Positions 1-13,299 of a stretch of 64,000 nucleotides of DNA are shown here, in pieces (position 1 is the stretch's first letter; each line of letters starts with the position of its first letter). The notes beneath the pieces are model-generated. The model did not search any database. It was not told where the DNA came from and was given only the letters and a program-made list of their open reading frames with translations. Location: NCBI GenBank assembly GCA_003117195.1, contig BDSI01000019.1, positions 1,054,001 through 1,118,000 on the forward strand, given 5' to 3'. Position numbers and translations under genes: made by a program. This DNA is from Eudorina sp. 2006-703-Eu-15. Its lineage: Eukaryota > Chlorophyta > Chlorophyceae > Chlamydomonadales > Volvocaceae.

Positions 1-280
1 TCTCCTGACCGCCACACGACGGCACCCAACACCACGCGCCCTGGCAAACCCCGCCCGTCGCACACTACCGCCCCTTTGCTAATAAAGACAGCGCACCCGC
101 TCTCACCCACCCACCCCACCCCGCCCCTCGCCCTCCGCCCCCCGTGGGTTTAATTCTTTTTTCAATTTAACCCCACCCCGCCCCCCGCCCTACCCATTTC
201 CTATACCCCGCCCCCCGCCCTACCCATTTCCTATACCCCGCCCCCCGGATCTGCGGCCTGCGGTCGGTCCGCCCCCCCAG
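1..280 (+). other. Dynein intron (3' end only)
   Basis: Pyrimidine-rich sequence ending in a CCCCCCCAG acceptor before the exon at 281. Because the reading frame is open across the acceptor (two bases of an Arg codon come from an upstream exon), the gene continues to the left of the window. It holds a short tandem repeat (177-246). Confidence 0.7.
177..246. repeat. About 30-bp tandem repeat, 2.3 copies
   Basis: Units share CCCTACCCATTTCCTATA followed by CCCCGCCCCCCG. The reverse complement contains TATAGGAAATGGGTAGGG, which resembles a motif dispersed elsewhere in this window. Confidence 0.85.
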
Positions 281-3200
281 GTTCGTACGGCGGGAGGTCC
301 GGGAGTGCGCCCCCTCCCTGGACGGCAACCTGGCCACCAGCTGGATGCGGCTGGTTTCGGCGCTGCTGATGCCCGTGATCGGCACCCCGGAGCAGTACCG
401 CAAGGCCAGCCTGGAGGGCCGTACACTGGCGGTGGCGGACGCGGTGGGCCTTATGGCGCTGGTCTGGTCCGCGGGCTGCACCGCCGCCACCCAGGAAGGG
501 CGGGCGCTGGTGGACGGGTTCGTGAGGAGGGCGCTGTCGGGCACGCTGTCGGGGCTGGAGGCGCCGTCAGGTATGACCGTACGACCGTACGACAGGGTAC
601 GAGCAAGGGTGCGGCAAAGTACGACAGTGTGTGGGCCGAGGCGGTGGTGGGTATTGCAGTCTGACCGACTTCCCTTCCCTCTCCCCTTGGGGCCGCTTTT
701 GGGGGGTGGGGGGTGGGGGGATGGGAGGCGCTCCGGCAACCATCCACACAACCCGCGCTGGCGGCCTGCCCCGACTGGCAGCGTTGGCTTCGTCGGGGTT
801 CATGTCTCCTTCGCCCCCCTCACCCCCCCAGTGCACCCACCCCTCTGGTTCTGGCTCCCCGCTTTTTTCAAATCCTTCGGAAGTCCTGAGGCCCTTCCTC
901 TTCTTCCCGATCCTCACCCCCACAATCCCCCCACCCCCCACCCCCACCAGAACCACCTCACTTGTCCCCCCACCCCCCGCACCCTGTCACAGGCCACGTG
1001 TACGGCATCAGCGACGCGCCCTCCGTGCCGCTCCTGTCCCCCGCCGCCGCGCCGCCCGAGACCGGCCTGCTGTACGACTACATGTACGACGTGTCGGCCT
1101 CCTCGTGGGTGGCCTGGAGCTCGCTGGCCGCCTCCTCGCCGCCCATCCCCCCGGACGCCCGCTACAGCGCCCTGCTGGTGCCCACATCGGACACCGCCGC
1201 CATCACCTTCCTGCTCACCACGGCAATCAGCGGGAGGTGGGGAGTGCAGGGGGGGGGCCGGGAGGGCGGGGCGGGGCTGGATGGGTGGTGTTGTTAAGGG
1301 GGTGGGAGAGGATGCGGATGCGGATGCGGTGGGCTGTGGGCTGTGGGCTGTCTCGAGGACAGCGATTGTATGATTGAACAGGAGGACGAGGTGGGCTGCA
1401 GCGCGTCGCAGCTGAGGTGCACTGGTACGGTAGCTGGATGTGGGGGCACACCCCCGCACATCCAGTTCCTCCCGGCCCCCGCCCCCGCCGCCAGTCACTC
1501 CAACCCAGCCCATTCCGCGCCCTATCCCCCACCCCCTCCACCCCCTCCCCCACCCCCTCCCCCACCCCCTCCCCCACCCCTCCACCCCCTCCCCCACCCC
1601 TCCACCCCCAGGTACCCCTTCCTGCTGGTGGGGCCCACCGGCACCGGCAAGTCGGTCACCCTCACCCGCTGCCTGCTGCAGCTGGACGGGGAGGCCTTCG
1701 CGCCGCCCAACCTCATCGGCTTCTCAGGACAGACCAGCGCCAACTCGGCGCAGGCGCTGGTGGATGCCAAGCTGGACAAGAGGCGCAGGGTGAGGGGCGG
1801 GTTGTGTGAGGGTGTGTGTGTGTGTGGGGGGGTGAGGGTGTGTGTGAGGGGGGTGGGGGGGATGGGGGGGTGAGGGGGTTGCGAGGGTGTGTGTGTGTGA
1901 GGAGGTGCGAGGGCTCGGTGTAATGGACTAAAGGTGCGCGGTGCAGGTCTGCAAGATTGGCGGGTAGGGGGGTAGGGGGGTAGGGGTTGTGCGGGGCGAG
2001 GGTTGTGCGGGGCGGGGGTTGTGCGGGGCGGGCGGCGGGCTGGTCTCCTGGGTAGCGGCGGGGGGTGGAGTCGTGGACTGCTCACGGTTTGGCACTGTGA
2101 GGGGCAGGGGTTGTGCGGGGTTGGGGTTGTGCGGGGTTTGGGGTTTGTGGGGTTGGGGGTGTGCGGGGTTGGGGGTGTGCGGCCACAGCCGCCCTCCCGC
2201 CCCCACCCCCACCTTGTTTGCAGTAGTGGAGGTACGGGCGCAGTACGACGGGCAGGACTTGACCCCTTGGGGATGGGGCGAGGTGGGTTCTTCGCGCGGC
2301 CCCCTGTGGAATTGCATGACGCCGAAGTCCCTAAGACTCGACACCGCGGCTGAAGGAGGTGGTGCCCACGCATTGCTCTGTAGTGTTCCTGACCTCCTCG
2401 CTGGCCGCTGTGCAGGGCACGTACGGCCCATCGGGGGGTCGCCGGGGAGTGGTGTTTGTGGACGACCTCAACATGCCGCAGGTACGGCAGTACGGGACAG
2501 TACGCACATCATCATCCGTTCTTTCATCCCCCCTTCATGAGGGGATATGCTGCCCCCCCCCCCCGGAGGATCGTAATCGCCTTGGCAAGGGGGGGCGGTG
2601 GCCAGCTGCTGACGGCACCGCAGTGACTGTGCGCGCGCTGGGTCCTGCCATACACACCAACGTTACCTAACCTAACCGAAACAAACCGAATCCAGCTTAA
2701 ACCAACCGAACTAAACCGATTTGCATTGAACCGAACCAATCACAGTACGACCAAACCCTCAGCCGATGCGGAGCCTAACCCAATCGTACCGCGCTGCTTT
2801 GCTCGCCCTCACCCCTCTCCTCCCCCCACCCCCTCTCCTTTCCCCTCCCCCCCGCCCCACAGCGCGAGGTGTACGGCGCCCAGCCGCCCATTGAGCTCCT
2901 CCGGCAGCTGCTCGACCAAGGCGGTTGGTACGGCAGGGACAACGCCTTCCGCGCCATCCAGGTGGGGCCGGCGGCTGACGGGCTCAGCCCCAGGTGGCTG
3001 GCTGGTGCACACCAGTGGGGTCGGCAGTGTCACCCCCACGACGGACGAATCAGACTCTGTGCTACTCCATACCAGCACAGAACGGGACCGTACAGTACTG
3101 GACGTCACTGGTGCAGTGGACCTGCCCTGATGGGGTCAAAACGAATGCGGTACACCCTCTGGCGGTGTGCGGTGTGCGGGTGGGGACGGACCTGACTGAA

Positions 3201-5350
3201 GCCCCCGGACCTGCGCCCCGCGCCGCAGTTGGCCCCCCCATCCCACCCACACCCCGCCCCGCCTGTCACAACACGCCCCCCCCCACACACACACGCACAC
3301 GCACACGCACGCGGCTCCCCCTCCCCCTCCCCTGCCCTCGCCCCCCCCCCACGCACCCCCGCAGGACGTGCTGTTGGTGGCGGCCATGGGGCCCCCGGGG
3401 GGCGGCCGCGAGCCCGTCACCAACCGCTTCACCCGCCACCTGGCCACCGTGTGCCTGCCGGAGGTGAGGGAGGGCAGAGCGCAGAAAGCAGATCACCACG
3501 AAGTTTGCCATTAGTAACCTGCGAATGAAACATGCAACAAACAGCAACGCAACATGCGAGCCGCGCCACCACCGGGCCAGCACTCGGGGTTAGGGGTGCG
3601 GCGTGGAGCCGGGTGGGGACGGAGGGGTAGATGGGGCCAGTGAGGAATGTGGCCGGAGGGCGGCTGCCCGCGGGCGGTGTGGGCTGCACAAGGGCTGGAG
3701 GGTCGTCTCCCCCCAACCCCCCCCCCCGCAAGTCCACAGCGCCCGAGCCCTAGCTTCCTCCTCCTCCGCCGCCGCCGTGCCCCCCTCCGGCCCACACGCC
3801 CTGCGCCCTTCTGGCCCCTCCGCCCTTCCGCTTTTTGTCAGTAAAGACAACAGCGACACCGCAAGAGGGCAACAAACCGACGCCGCCCTTCCCCTCCCTG
3901 CGATGCCCTCCTCCCGCTCTTGATCATTCCCTCGCTCCTGCCCCTCCCCCCGCCCCTCCCCCCGCCCCTCCCCCCGCCTCTCCCCCTGCCCCTCCTCCTG
4001 GCCAGGCCACCCGGGAGACCCTGGCGCACATCTTCGGCACCATCCAAGGATGGTTCCTTACCACCCGGGGCTTCCCACAGCCAGTGGTGGAGCTCAGGTG
4101 GGGAGGGGGGGAGGGGGGGTGGGGGGGCCGTGGAGGCGGGGCGTGGAGGCGGGGAGAGTTTGTGTGTGTGTGTGTGTGTGTGTGATGGGGCGTGGTAAGG
4201 GCCGAGCCTGACCGACCCGCCCCCGGCGGGAGGACTCCTCTGTTCCTCTCCCACTACCTCTCCCTCGAGGCCCCCCCTTGTGGACATGGGCCTTGCTCGC
4301 AGGGACGGGATCATTGGGGCGACGCTGGATGTGTACAGCGCTGCCGTACAGCAGCTGCTGCCCACCCCCGCCAAGAGCCACTACACCTTCAACTTGCGGG
4401 ACTGCTCCAGGGTGGTGCAGGGCCTGCAGGTGGGGGGGGCGGGCGGGGTGGGAGGGAGGTTATACTGTTACCAGCACCCGAATAAGGCAGCCCAGCGGGC
4501 GAGTGTGGGGCACATTCGGGAGCTTTGGTAGGAAGCCGGGGGCCCAAGGGGCGTGGGGAACGTGTCCGGGTACTGCACAGGTACGTACGTGCAGGCGGTG
4601 ATGGGGACACACGCGCACACGCACAGACACACACCCCTCAGTTACTCCTGAACGCACCCCTGCTTGCATCCTCCGCCCCCACAGCCCCTCTGCACGCTGC
4701 CCCCTCTCTATCCCGCCTCCACCGCCCCCACCCCTCCACCCCCAACCACCCACCCACCCCTGCAGGCCCAGGACGCGGAGGCTCTGCGTCAGTCCGCCGA
4801 GCAGATGCGGCCGCTGGTGGGCGGTGTGGCGGGAGCGGCCGGGGAGGGGGAGCTGGTGTGGGCGCATCTGCGTTTGTGGGTGCACGAGGTGCTCAGGGTC
4901 TTCTACGACAGGTGAGATCCTGAGGGAAGGTGGGGGGGGCCCAGGCAAGGGGGCTCCAAAAGGGGGCGCGGCCACAGGGGGCTGCAGGGGCGGGGGCCGG
5001 GCCAGAGGGGGGTGGGGTAAGTACTGTAACGGTGGGAGTTGGAGAGGCGGACGGGGGACACGGCTTACGGAGCCTAAGGTGGTGCCTAGGGTCGTGCTGG
5101 CGGTGGCGGTGGCGCCGATGGCTTTCCACATGTGATGTCTTTGGCCTCACCCTCGCTCGGACACTGCCGTACGGCTGGGGGGGAAGGGGTTTTGCATGTA
5201 TGTACAATAAAACCTGGGGGGGGTGTGCGTGTGTGTGTGTGTGGCTTTGTAATACCTTGAAATCCCACCACCTGGGTTTGGGCGCTCCTCAGTAGGCCTA
5301 CCGTGCGACTCAGACCTTCGGAACACGCACACGCACATCATGAAACACAC

Positions 5351-5406
<56 letters not shown>

Positions 5407-8400
5407 GGCTGGCTCCTGTGTCCTACGGCCTCAGGCTGGTGGAGGTTTCGGAGCAGCAGTGGCTGTTGGAGCTGCTGCGGGAGCTGCTCCCCCGCCACTT
5501 CGGGGTGCAGCTGGACGACCTGCTGGCGCACCTGCTGACACAGCAGGAGGGGGAGGAGGGGGAGGAGGAGAAGGGCGCGGAGGAGGAGGAGGCCGGGGGG
5601 CAGCAGGCGGCGGGCGGACGCGGCGGGGAGGGGCCGGCGGGGGCCCGGGGCCGTGGCGGCGGCCGGGTGGTGGACCCGGGCACCATCCGCCGCTGCCTGT
5701 TCGGCGACTACATGACCGACACGGATGCGGAAGGTGCAGATGGGGTGGCCGGGTGTGGTGGGGGGGGGGTGAGAGGCGAGGGGGATGGGGCACTGCACTG
5801 CACCACGACAATGGGGGTGACGAGGGGCACTCGATCCCTTCCTTTCTTTGCCCGGAGCACATGCCGTACCCTGACATGCCGTACGGCCATGTGTGGTACG
5901 GCACATGTGACTTGCCGTCCACCCATACGTTCTCCAAGACCTGGTGGCTCCCACCCTTCCAACCACCGAAACGCGATAACTCGCTTCCCCACACCCAACA
6001 TCCCCTTCCCCCTCCCATCCCCTCCTCCCCCCTCCCCCTCCCCTCATCCCCCTCGCCCCACCCCCCTCGTCAGGTAACCCCCGGCCCTACCTGGAGATCG
6101 CCTCCCCCGCTGCCGCCGTGGTCCGACTGGAGGACCTCCAGGCCGACTACAACGGCCTGGGCGGCGGCGGGGGTGGCGGCGGCAAGGGCCCCCGCCCCCG
6201 TCTGCAGCTGGCGGTGTTCCTGTACGCGCTGGAGCACGTGACGCGCATCAGCCGGGTGCTGCGGCAGGAGGGGGGGCACGTGCTGTGTGTGGGGGTGGGC
6301 GGCAGCGGCAGGCAGAGCCTGGCGAGGCTGGCGGCCTTCATCAGCGGCATGGACGCGTTCCAGGTGGGGAGGGAGGGGGCAAGTGGGGGGGTTGGAGAGG
6401 TGGGGGGTGGGGAGGGGACGAGGTGGGGGTGGGTGTGTGGGGAGGTGGGGAGGGGGGTAGGTGATCGGTGATTGTTTCGCGATTTCGCTGTCTTTGTTGA
6501 CAAAAAGAGGGGTAGGTGGGGACGTCGAGGGGTGGGGAGGTGCTGAATGGGGAGGTGTCCTGTGTACGGGTTTCGTCGGGGCCGGGACGGAGGAGGAATA
6601 GCAGGAGAGGATGGAGAGTATGTGGATGGGAGCAGCTTCGCTGGCTTCTGTCAGGGCAGAGGTCCGGTGGAGTGGAACGGATTACGGAACGGAATGGAAT
6701 GGAACGGTACGGAATGGGGGTTAGGCTGCGGAGCGACATGGCGGCGGGGGCGGGTGTGTGTGGCGGTGCTAGGGCATCCTCATCCTCATCCGCATCTCTC
6801 TCTTGGATCTCCATTTTGGCATTCCCGAGTGCGTCCGCTCCCTGACGCTCCCTCCCAACCCCTGGGCCCCCCGGCAATTCTCCGAAACCATGCCGTACAC
6901 ACGATGCTGCTGCTGCTGCTGATCCTTCACCTCACCTCACCTCAGATCGAGATCAGCCGCAGCTACGGTCAGAACGAGTGGCGGGAGGACCTGCGGCGGC
7001 TGACCCGCAGCGCGGGGGCGGCGGAGAAGCGCACCGTGTTCCTGTTCGGGGACAGCCAGGCGGCGCAGGAGGGCTTCCTGGAGGACGTCAACAGCCTCAT
7101 CAACAGCGGGGAGGTGGGGCGGGGGGAGGGCGGGGGTGAGCCTGCGGAGGGGTGGGCACGGAGCCGTTGGGCGTTGGTCCTCAGCGGTTGATCGTTGGGC
7201 GTTGGTTGTTGGGTCACCCTGCCCTCCTGCAGCCGCGCCACATGGTCGGGAACAACATTCCACCTCGGCGGTCTCGCACCCGGGTTCGTTGCCCGGGCTC
7301 GTCCGTCACCCTCTCTTGTCTCACATGGCATTGCACTCACCATATCCTGTCAGTCATTCGCCGCCCCGTTGACACAGAGCAGCCATTCCGCCCCGTTGAG
7401 CAGAGCAGCCCACAGAGCAGCCATTCATTCAGCCAGCCAGCCTTTCATCGCCGCCTCCCTGTCCCTGCCACCGTCTCCGCACCCGCCATCCTGCCCCCTG
7501 CCGGCTCTCCCCCCCTTCTCACACGGTCTCCCCCCACCCCACCCCCACCCCCAACCCCCACCCCACCCATTCAGGTGCCCAACCTGTTCCCCCACGAGGA
7601 GCGGGCCGCCATCTGCGAGGCCGTCCGCGCCGCCGCCAAGCGCGCCGACCCCTCCGGCCCCGACTCCCCCGCGGCGCTGTGGGCCTTCTTCCTGGCCCGC
7701 TGCCGCGCCAACCTGCACGTGGTGCTGTGCTTCAGTCCCGCGGGGGACGCCTTCAGGGAGCGACTGCGGCGCTTCCCCGCCCTGGTCAACTGCTGCACCA
7801 TAGACTGGTGGGAGGGGGGGAGGGGGGCTGGGGACTGGGGAGGGGGAAGGGGGATGGGTGGTAGGAGAGGGGGGGGATGGGTGGTAGGAGAGGGGGGGAT
7901 GGGTGGTAGGAGAGGGGGGAAGTTCCTGGGTGTCGCTTTGGCCGTCGTCGTCGGTCGCCACCACTTTGCAGGGTGGGGAGCTGGGGACGCGGGCCCGCCC
8001 TTGCACCGCGACTGTCTGCGGTGTTGACGCTGTGCTGTCTTGGCGCTGTCGGGGAAACGCGGGGGGCTGGCGGGGAGGGCGATGTGGGATGTGGGGGGTT
8101 CCCCCCTGGGCGCGCCCTTCGCTCCCGTCCCCCCACTCGGGTCTCCCCCCCACCCTCACACACGGGAGCACACACGCATGTCTGTGGCTCGCTTGCTCCT
8201 TACCCCCGCGGCCCTGCCTCCGCCTCCCCCCCACACCTGGGCTGTGTGTATTAAGCCCCCCCCCCCCGCCCCCCCCCGCCCCCCCCCCCCGCGCCGCAGG
8301 TTCCACACGTGGCCCGACGACGCGCTGGATGCGGTGGCGGCCAAGCTGCTGATGGAGGTGGACCTGCAGCAGGGTACGGCGGGGGTGAGGGGATGGGGTG

Positions 8401-11400
8401 GGGGGTGGGTGTGTGTGTGGGGGGGGAGGAGGTGTGGGGAAGAGGGGGAAGAAACGGTGAGGGGGGGATTTGCTATGTACTGTATGTATTGTCCTGGTGA
8501 GGGAGTGACAGTGAGAGGGAACAAGGGGGCCGGGTGCGGGGGCGGTGTGGGTTAAGCCCTGAACCGTAAAGCCCAACCGCCCCAGACCCCACCCCGGACC
8601 CCACCCCTCCCCTACCAAGCCCACCCACCCCATGCCCCCCGTCGCCCCCACCCCGCCCGGTCCATCCGGCGCCCCCACCCGCCGCCGCAGACGTCCGGAT
8701 GAGGGTCAAGGACCTGTGCAAGGCCTTCCATGCCCAGGTGCGTGTGGGTGTGTGTTTTGTCTGTGGGGGGTTACCCTTAGGCGCCAGTGCCCTCCCGGCA
8801 TTGCCTCCCGCGGGCCCGGCACCCCCTCCCCCCCCCGCCTCCTTCCTCGCACTCGCGCTCATCCCCGCACGCTCCGCCCCCGCCCAGCTCACCGAATCTA
8901 CCGATTCCCACCGCGCTCTTCGGCCCCATCCTGCCCATCTCTACCCGGCCCCCCACCCCTCCCCCTCCCTATGGCCTCCTCCTCCCCCTCCCCTATGGCC
9001 TCCTCCCCTCCTCCCCTTCCCGTGGCCCCCCCCTCAGGCCTCCTCCGTGTCCGCGGCCTTCCACAACGACACCGGCCGCCACAACTACGTGACCCCCACC
9101 TCCTTCCTGGAGCTCATCAGCTGCTTCGGAAAGCTGCTGAGGCAGCGCAGGGAGATGGTGCTCACGCAGCAGCAGAAATACGAGGTACGACAGTACGGCA
9201 GTGCACCACCCATGGCACGCCCTGATCGCCTCTGCCTGCTTCCTTCCGCTCACGTCCCCTCTCCAGCCCCCCTTCCTATAACCCCCTTCCCCCGCCGCGT
9301 CCTCGGCGCTCCCTCGGCCCCTCGCCCCTCCCCCCCCCTCCCAGAACGGACTCGACAAGCTGCAGTTCACTTCGGAGCAGGTCACCGTCATGAAGAACGA
9401 ACTGCAGGTGGGTGGGCCCTCGGGTGGGTGTGGGAGCGGGTGGGTGTGCGTACGGCTGTGTGTTTGACGTCTAGAAACCCAACACGAGGCGCTTACCGTT
9501 GTGGCCGCTTGTGTGCTTGCCGTGTGTTTAGCCTTTAGCGTCTGGAAACCCGCCCGCCCCCCCTCCCGCCCCCCGCCCCCCCCGCAGGCCATGAGCCCGG
9601 TGCTGGCTCGCACGGTGGCGGAGACGGAGCAGCTGCTCTCAGAAATTGCCCGGGAGAAGGAGCAGGTGGGTACGACACGTGTACTGCAGGGTATGTGTCT
9701 GTTTGGGTGGAGTGTGTCTGTGTGTGCAACGACCGCCCCCCCGACCCCCTTCCCACCTCCCCGGCCCCCCGCGGGGTGCGATCCAGCCCATCGCGGGCGC
9801 CCTCTCCGTGTGGAGGTGGCAAGCGCTGGAGACCGCCCTCACTCCTCCACCCCTAACCCCACCTCACCCCGGCTTCCGTTTGACAAAGGGTTTAGGTGGG
9901 GGGCCACCTACCCCCCCAAACACCAGCTGTGCCCGGCTTCCTTCCTGTGTTTGGTTTTTTAACTTCAATCCCCAGCTTTCCTTCAACGACATACACACAC
10001 CAATGCCCCCTGTCGTCCTTCCCTAGGTCCCCCCCCCACGACCCCATCCTCCCTCCCCCCCTTCCCCCCTCCCCCCCCCCAAGGTGGTGGAGCCCAAGCG
10101 GGCCCTGGTGGACAAGGAGGTGAAGCAGGCTGACGCGGCCGCCGCTGCCGCCCGCGTGATCAAGGAGGAGTGCCAGGCCATATTGAAGGAGGCGCTGCCG
10201 GCACTGCAGGCCGCCATCCAGGTGGGGTTGGGGGTTGGGGGGAGGTGGGGGGGAGGGGTTGGGCAGGGTCAGCTTGGGGGCGGTCTGCCGACCCGTGTCG
10301 GGGTTGTAGCGGCACTCGTGGGCGGGAGGTCGGGCACTCGTTGCCGGGACCTAGCTGCCGTACAGTCCCCCCTGACGCCGTTATCGCGATGACAGGACCG
10401 CCCTCGCCGCCCTCTCCCTCTCCTCGGCCTGACCTGTGACCGCCCTTCCCATCCGGCTGCTGGCCTGCCGGCCTGCTGGCCTACCAATTTCCTGTGCCCC
10501 CGCCCCAAGACGCACTCATCGTCCCGGCCCTCCCGCCCCTCCCGGCCCCCCCCCCCTTGACCTCCTGCCCCCCTCCCCCCCCTCCCCCTCTCCCCACAGG
10601 CCCTGGACACCATCAAGTCCGCGGACCTGAAGATCGTCCAGACGTTCAAGAGCCCCCCCGCCGCCGTGAAGGCGGTCATGGAGGCGGTGTGTGTGCTGCT
10701 GGACGTGAAGCCCACGCTGCTGCCCGACCCCAACATGGCGGGTGGGTGGGTGGTCTAGGGGGAGGGGGCGGGAGGGAGAGGAGGGGGGGGCCCAAAGGGG
10801 GGGAAGGGATGTAGGAAATTTGGGGAGGGAGGCTGGGGGTCTTCAAGAGCAGGACAGGGACCAGCAGGAGGGGATACTCCACCCAGGCGCCCCTCCTTCC
10901 CACACCACGGTGGTCAAGCCCTCATGTCTCCACAGCAGGGGCCGCGTGTCATGTTCTCGTGCGCAAACCCCCTTGCTTTCCCTCTCTCCCGTCCACAACC
11001 AACCCCCACATGTCAATCCCTCTCCCTCCCTCCCCTCCTCCTCCCGCTCCCTCCCCCCCGCCAGGCCGCAAGATCGTGGACTGGTGGGACGCCTCCAAGC
11101 GGTTGCTGATGGACCCGCAGCTCATCCAGCGGCTCAAGGACTACGACCGGGACAACATACCGCAGAGGATCATTGACAAGGTGGGGCCCGGAGGGGGGGA
11201 AGGGGTGGGGGGGAGGGGAGGGGGGGGTCTGAGCGGCCCGCGTTCCCTTCCCTGCAACGAAGGCAGCGGCGCAGTCAAATAACCTCTTGACCGATTCGCC
11301 AGCCTTCCCCTGCCCCTTCCCATGTCCCTCCCCCCGAGACCTTGGGCACGTACTGCGCCGGGTCCTGGATTCTGGATCCCGGATCGCAGTCCACACCTCG

Positions 11401-13250
11401 GGCTCATGTCCGTTAGTTACCAATCCTCACCCACCCACCCACCCACCCAACCTCTTCGGCTGTATCGCCTACTTCGCTTCTTGCGGCTCACTTTTCTTCT
11501 ACACACAACCTCCCCCCCCCCTCTCCCCCTCCCCCCTCACACACACCACATCCCACCCCGACCCCGACCCCGACCCCAGATCCGCAAGGAGTACACGGGC
11601 GACCCCGACTTCACTCCCGCCAACGCCGCCAAGGCCTCCAGCGCCGCCGAGGGGCTGTGCAAGTGGGTCTACGCGATGGACCAGTACGACAGAGTGGCCA
11701 AGGTACGGCAGCTGACGTGGTCTGCGGCGGCCCTGACGCTTCCCGGGATCCCAGCACCCTGCACCGCGTTCATGGTTGGGTCCCCCTCTGATGAGGTGTC
11801 GGCCATCAGATACGGTAACGCTGCTGCAGACCCCCAGAAGGGTGGCCTTCCTCCCCCGTGTGTCACTCTGCCCATTCAAGACAGCGAAACCGCGACAAGT
11901 CACCGTATGCGTTGAGGAGTTGTCCTGGGGGTTGACGTCGCTGATGACGTCGGCGGCCTTCCCATCCCTGGCCGCGCCAGCTCTTTGCCTTACCATTCTC
12001 CCTCATCCTCACCCTCACCTTCACCCTCAGGTGGTCGCCCCCAAGCGCGCCGCGCTGGTGGTGGCGGAAGCGGAGTACGGCAGTGTACTGCAGGGTCTTC
12101 ACGCGAAGCAGTCTGAGCTCCGCGCCCTGGAGGCCAAGCTGGCGGGGCTGGAGAAGCGGCTGGAGGAGAGCCAGGCGCGGAAGGCGCGGCTGGAGGTGGG
12201 CTGGGGAGCGCGGGGGGGGGCTGGGGGGTGGGGGTTGGGGGCTGGTTGGGGGGAGTGACATCCCCCGGGGGGCGAGTTGAGGGGAGGAGTGTGAGGAAGG
12301 GGCTTCTGGTGGTGGGCTGGGGGGGGCCGGGGCGGGGGTTGGCCCGGGGGGGAGCGGAGGGGGCCGGGTGGAAATGGCAGGGTGCAGGATTCGTCATCTG
12401 CCCATCACCCACACCCTGGTTTCAGCAGTCATCAGTCAGCAGTCAATTCCATGAGGCCTCACACGCGCGCTGGGTAGGGCGGTCTTGTTTGCTGAACACA
12501 CCTACCGTTACACACAAAGGCCCCACCTCACTCCATCCCGCCCTCTCTCCCCCCCTTTGGCCCCCACCTGTCTCGAACCCCCAGGCCGACACCCAGGCCT
12601 GCGCCCTCAAGCTGGAACGGGCTGAGCAGCTGCTGGGGGGCCTGGGCGGGGAGCGGGAGCGGTGGACCGCGGCGGCGGCGGCTCTGAGGGCCCAGATGGG
12701 CGGGGTCACCGGGGACATGCTGCTGGCGGCGGGGGCGGTGGCGTACCTGGGCGCATTCACCATGCCGTACAGGTGAGGTGCTTGCGGGGTGGTCGGGTGT
12801 GTGCTGCGCGGGGTCGTTGTGCTTTTGGGGAGAGGGGGGTATGGATTGGGGAGAGGGGGGAGGGGGAAGAGGGTAAGGGGAGGGAGAAACGTGCACTGTG
12901 GGAAGGCAAGGGGGGCAAGGCGCGGGGGGTGTACCTCGTGTATTAGCAGTGCGATACGGTGGGGCCGAGTGCCGGCTCTCACCCCCATCCGCCTCCCTCA
13001 TCCCTCTTCCCCCGCGCCCCCTGTCCCCCGCCCACCCGCCCTCGGGTCCTCTCCGCTCCGCTCCCCGCCCCGCCTCCAGGGAGCGCGCCCTGTCCTCCTG
13101 GTGCGAGGCGGTGGAGGCGGCGGGGGTGCGCACCTCCGCCTCCAGCGCTCCAGGGGGGGCGGCCTCGGGGGCCAACTTCTCCCTCACGGCGGTGCTGGGG
13201 GAGCCGGTCACGGTGAGGAGGGGGGGGAGAGGGGGGACCTGGGGTGCGCG

Positions 13251-13299
<49 letters not shown>

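Noticed and set aside
2663..2745. AACCGAA-rich tract in a dynein intron as a telomere-like or satellite repeat
   Set aside because: The units are irregular and no fixed period was found. It looks like simple sequence drift.
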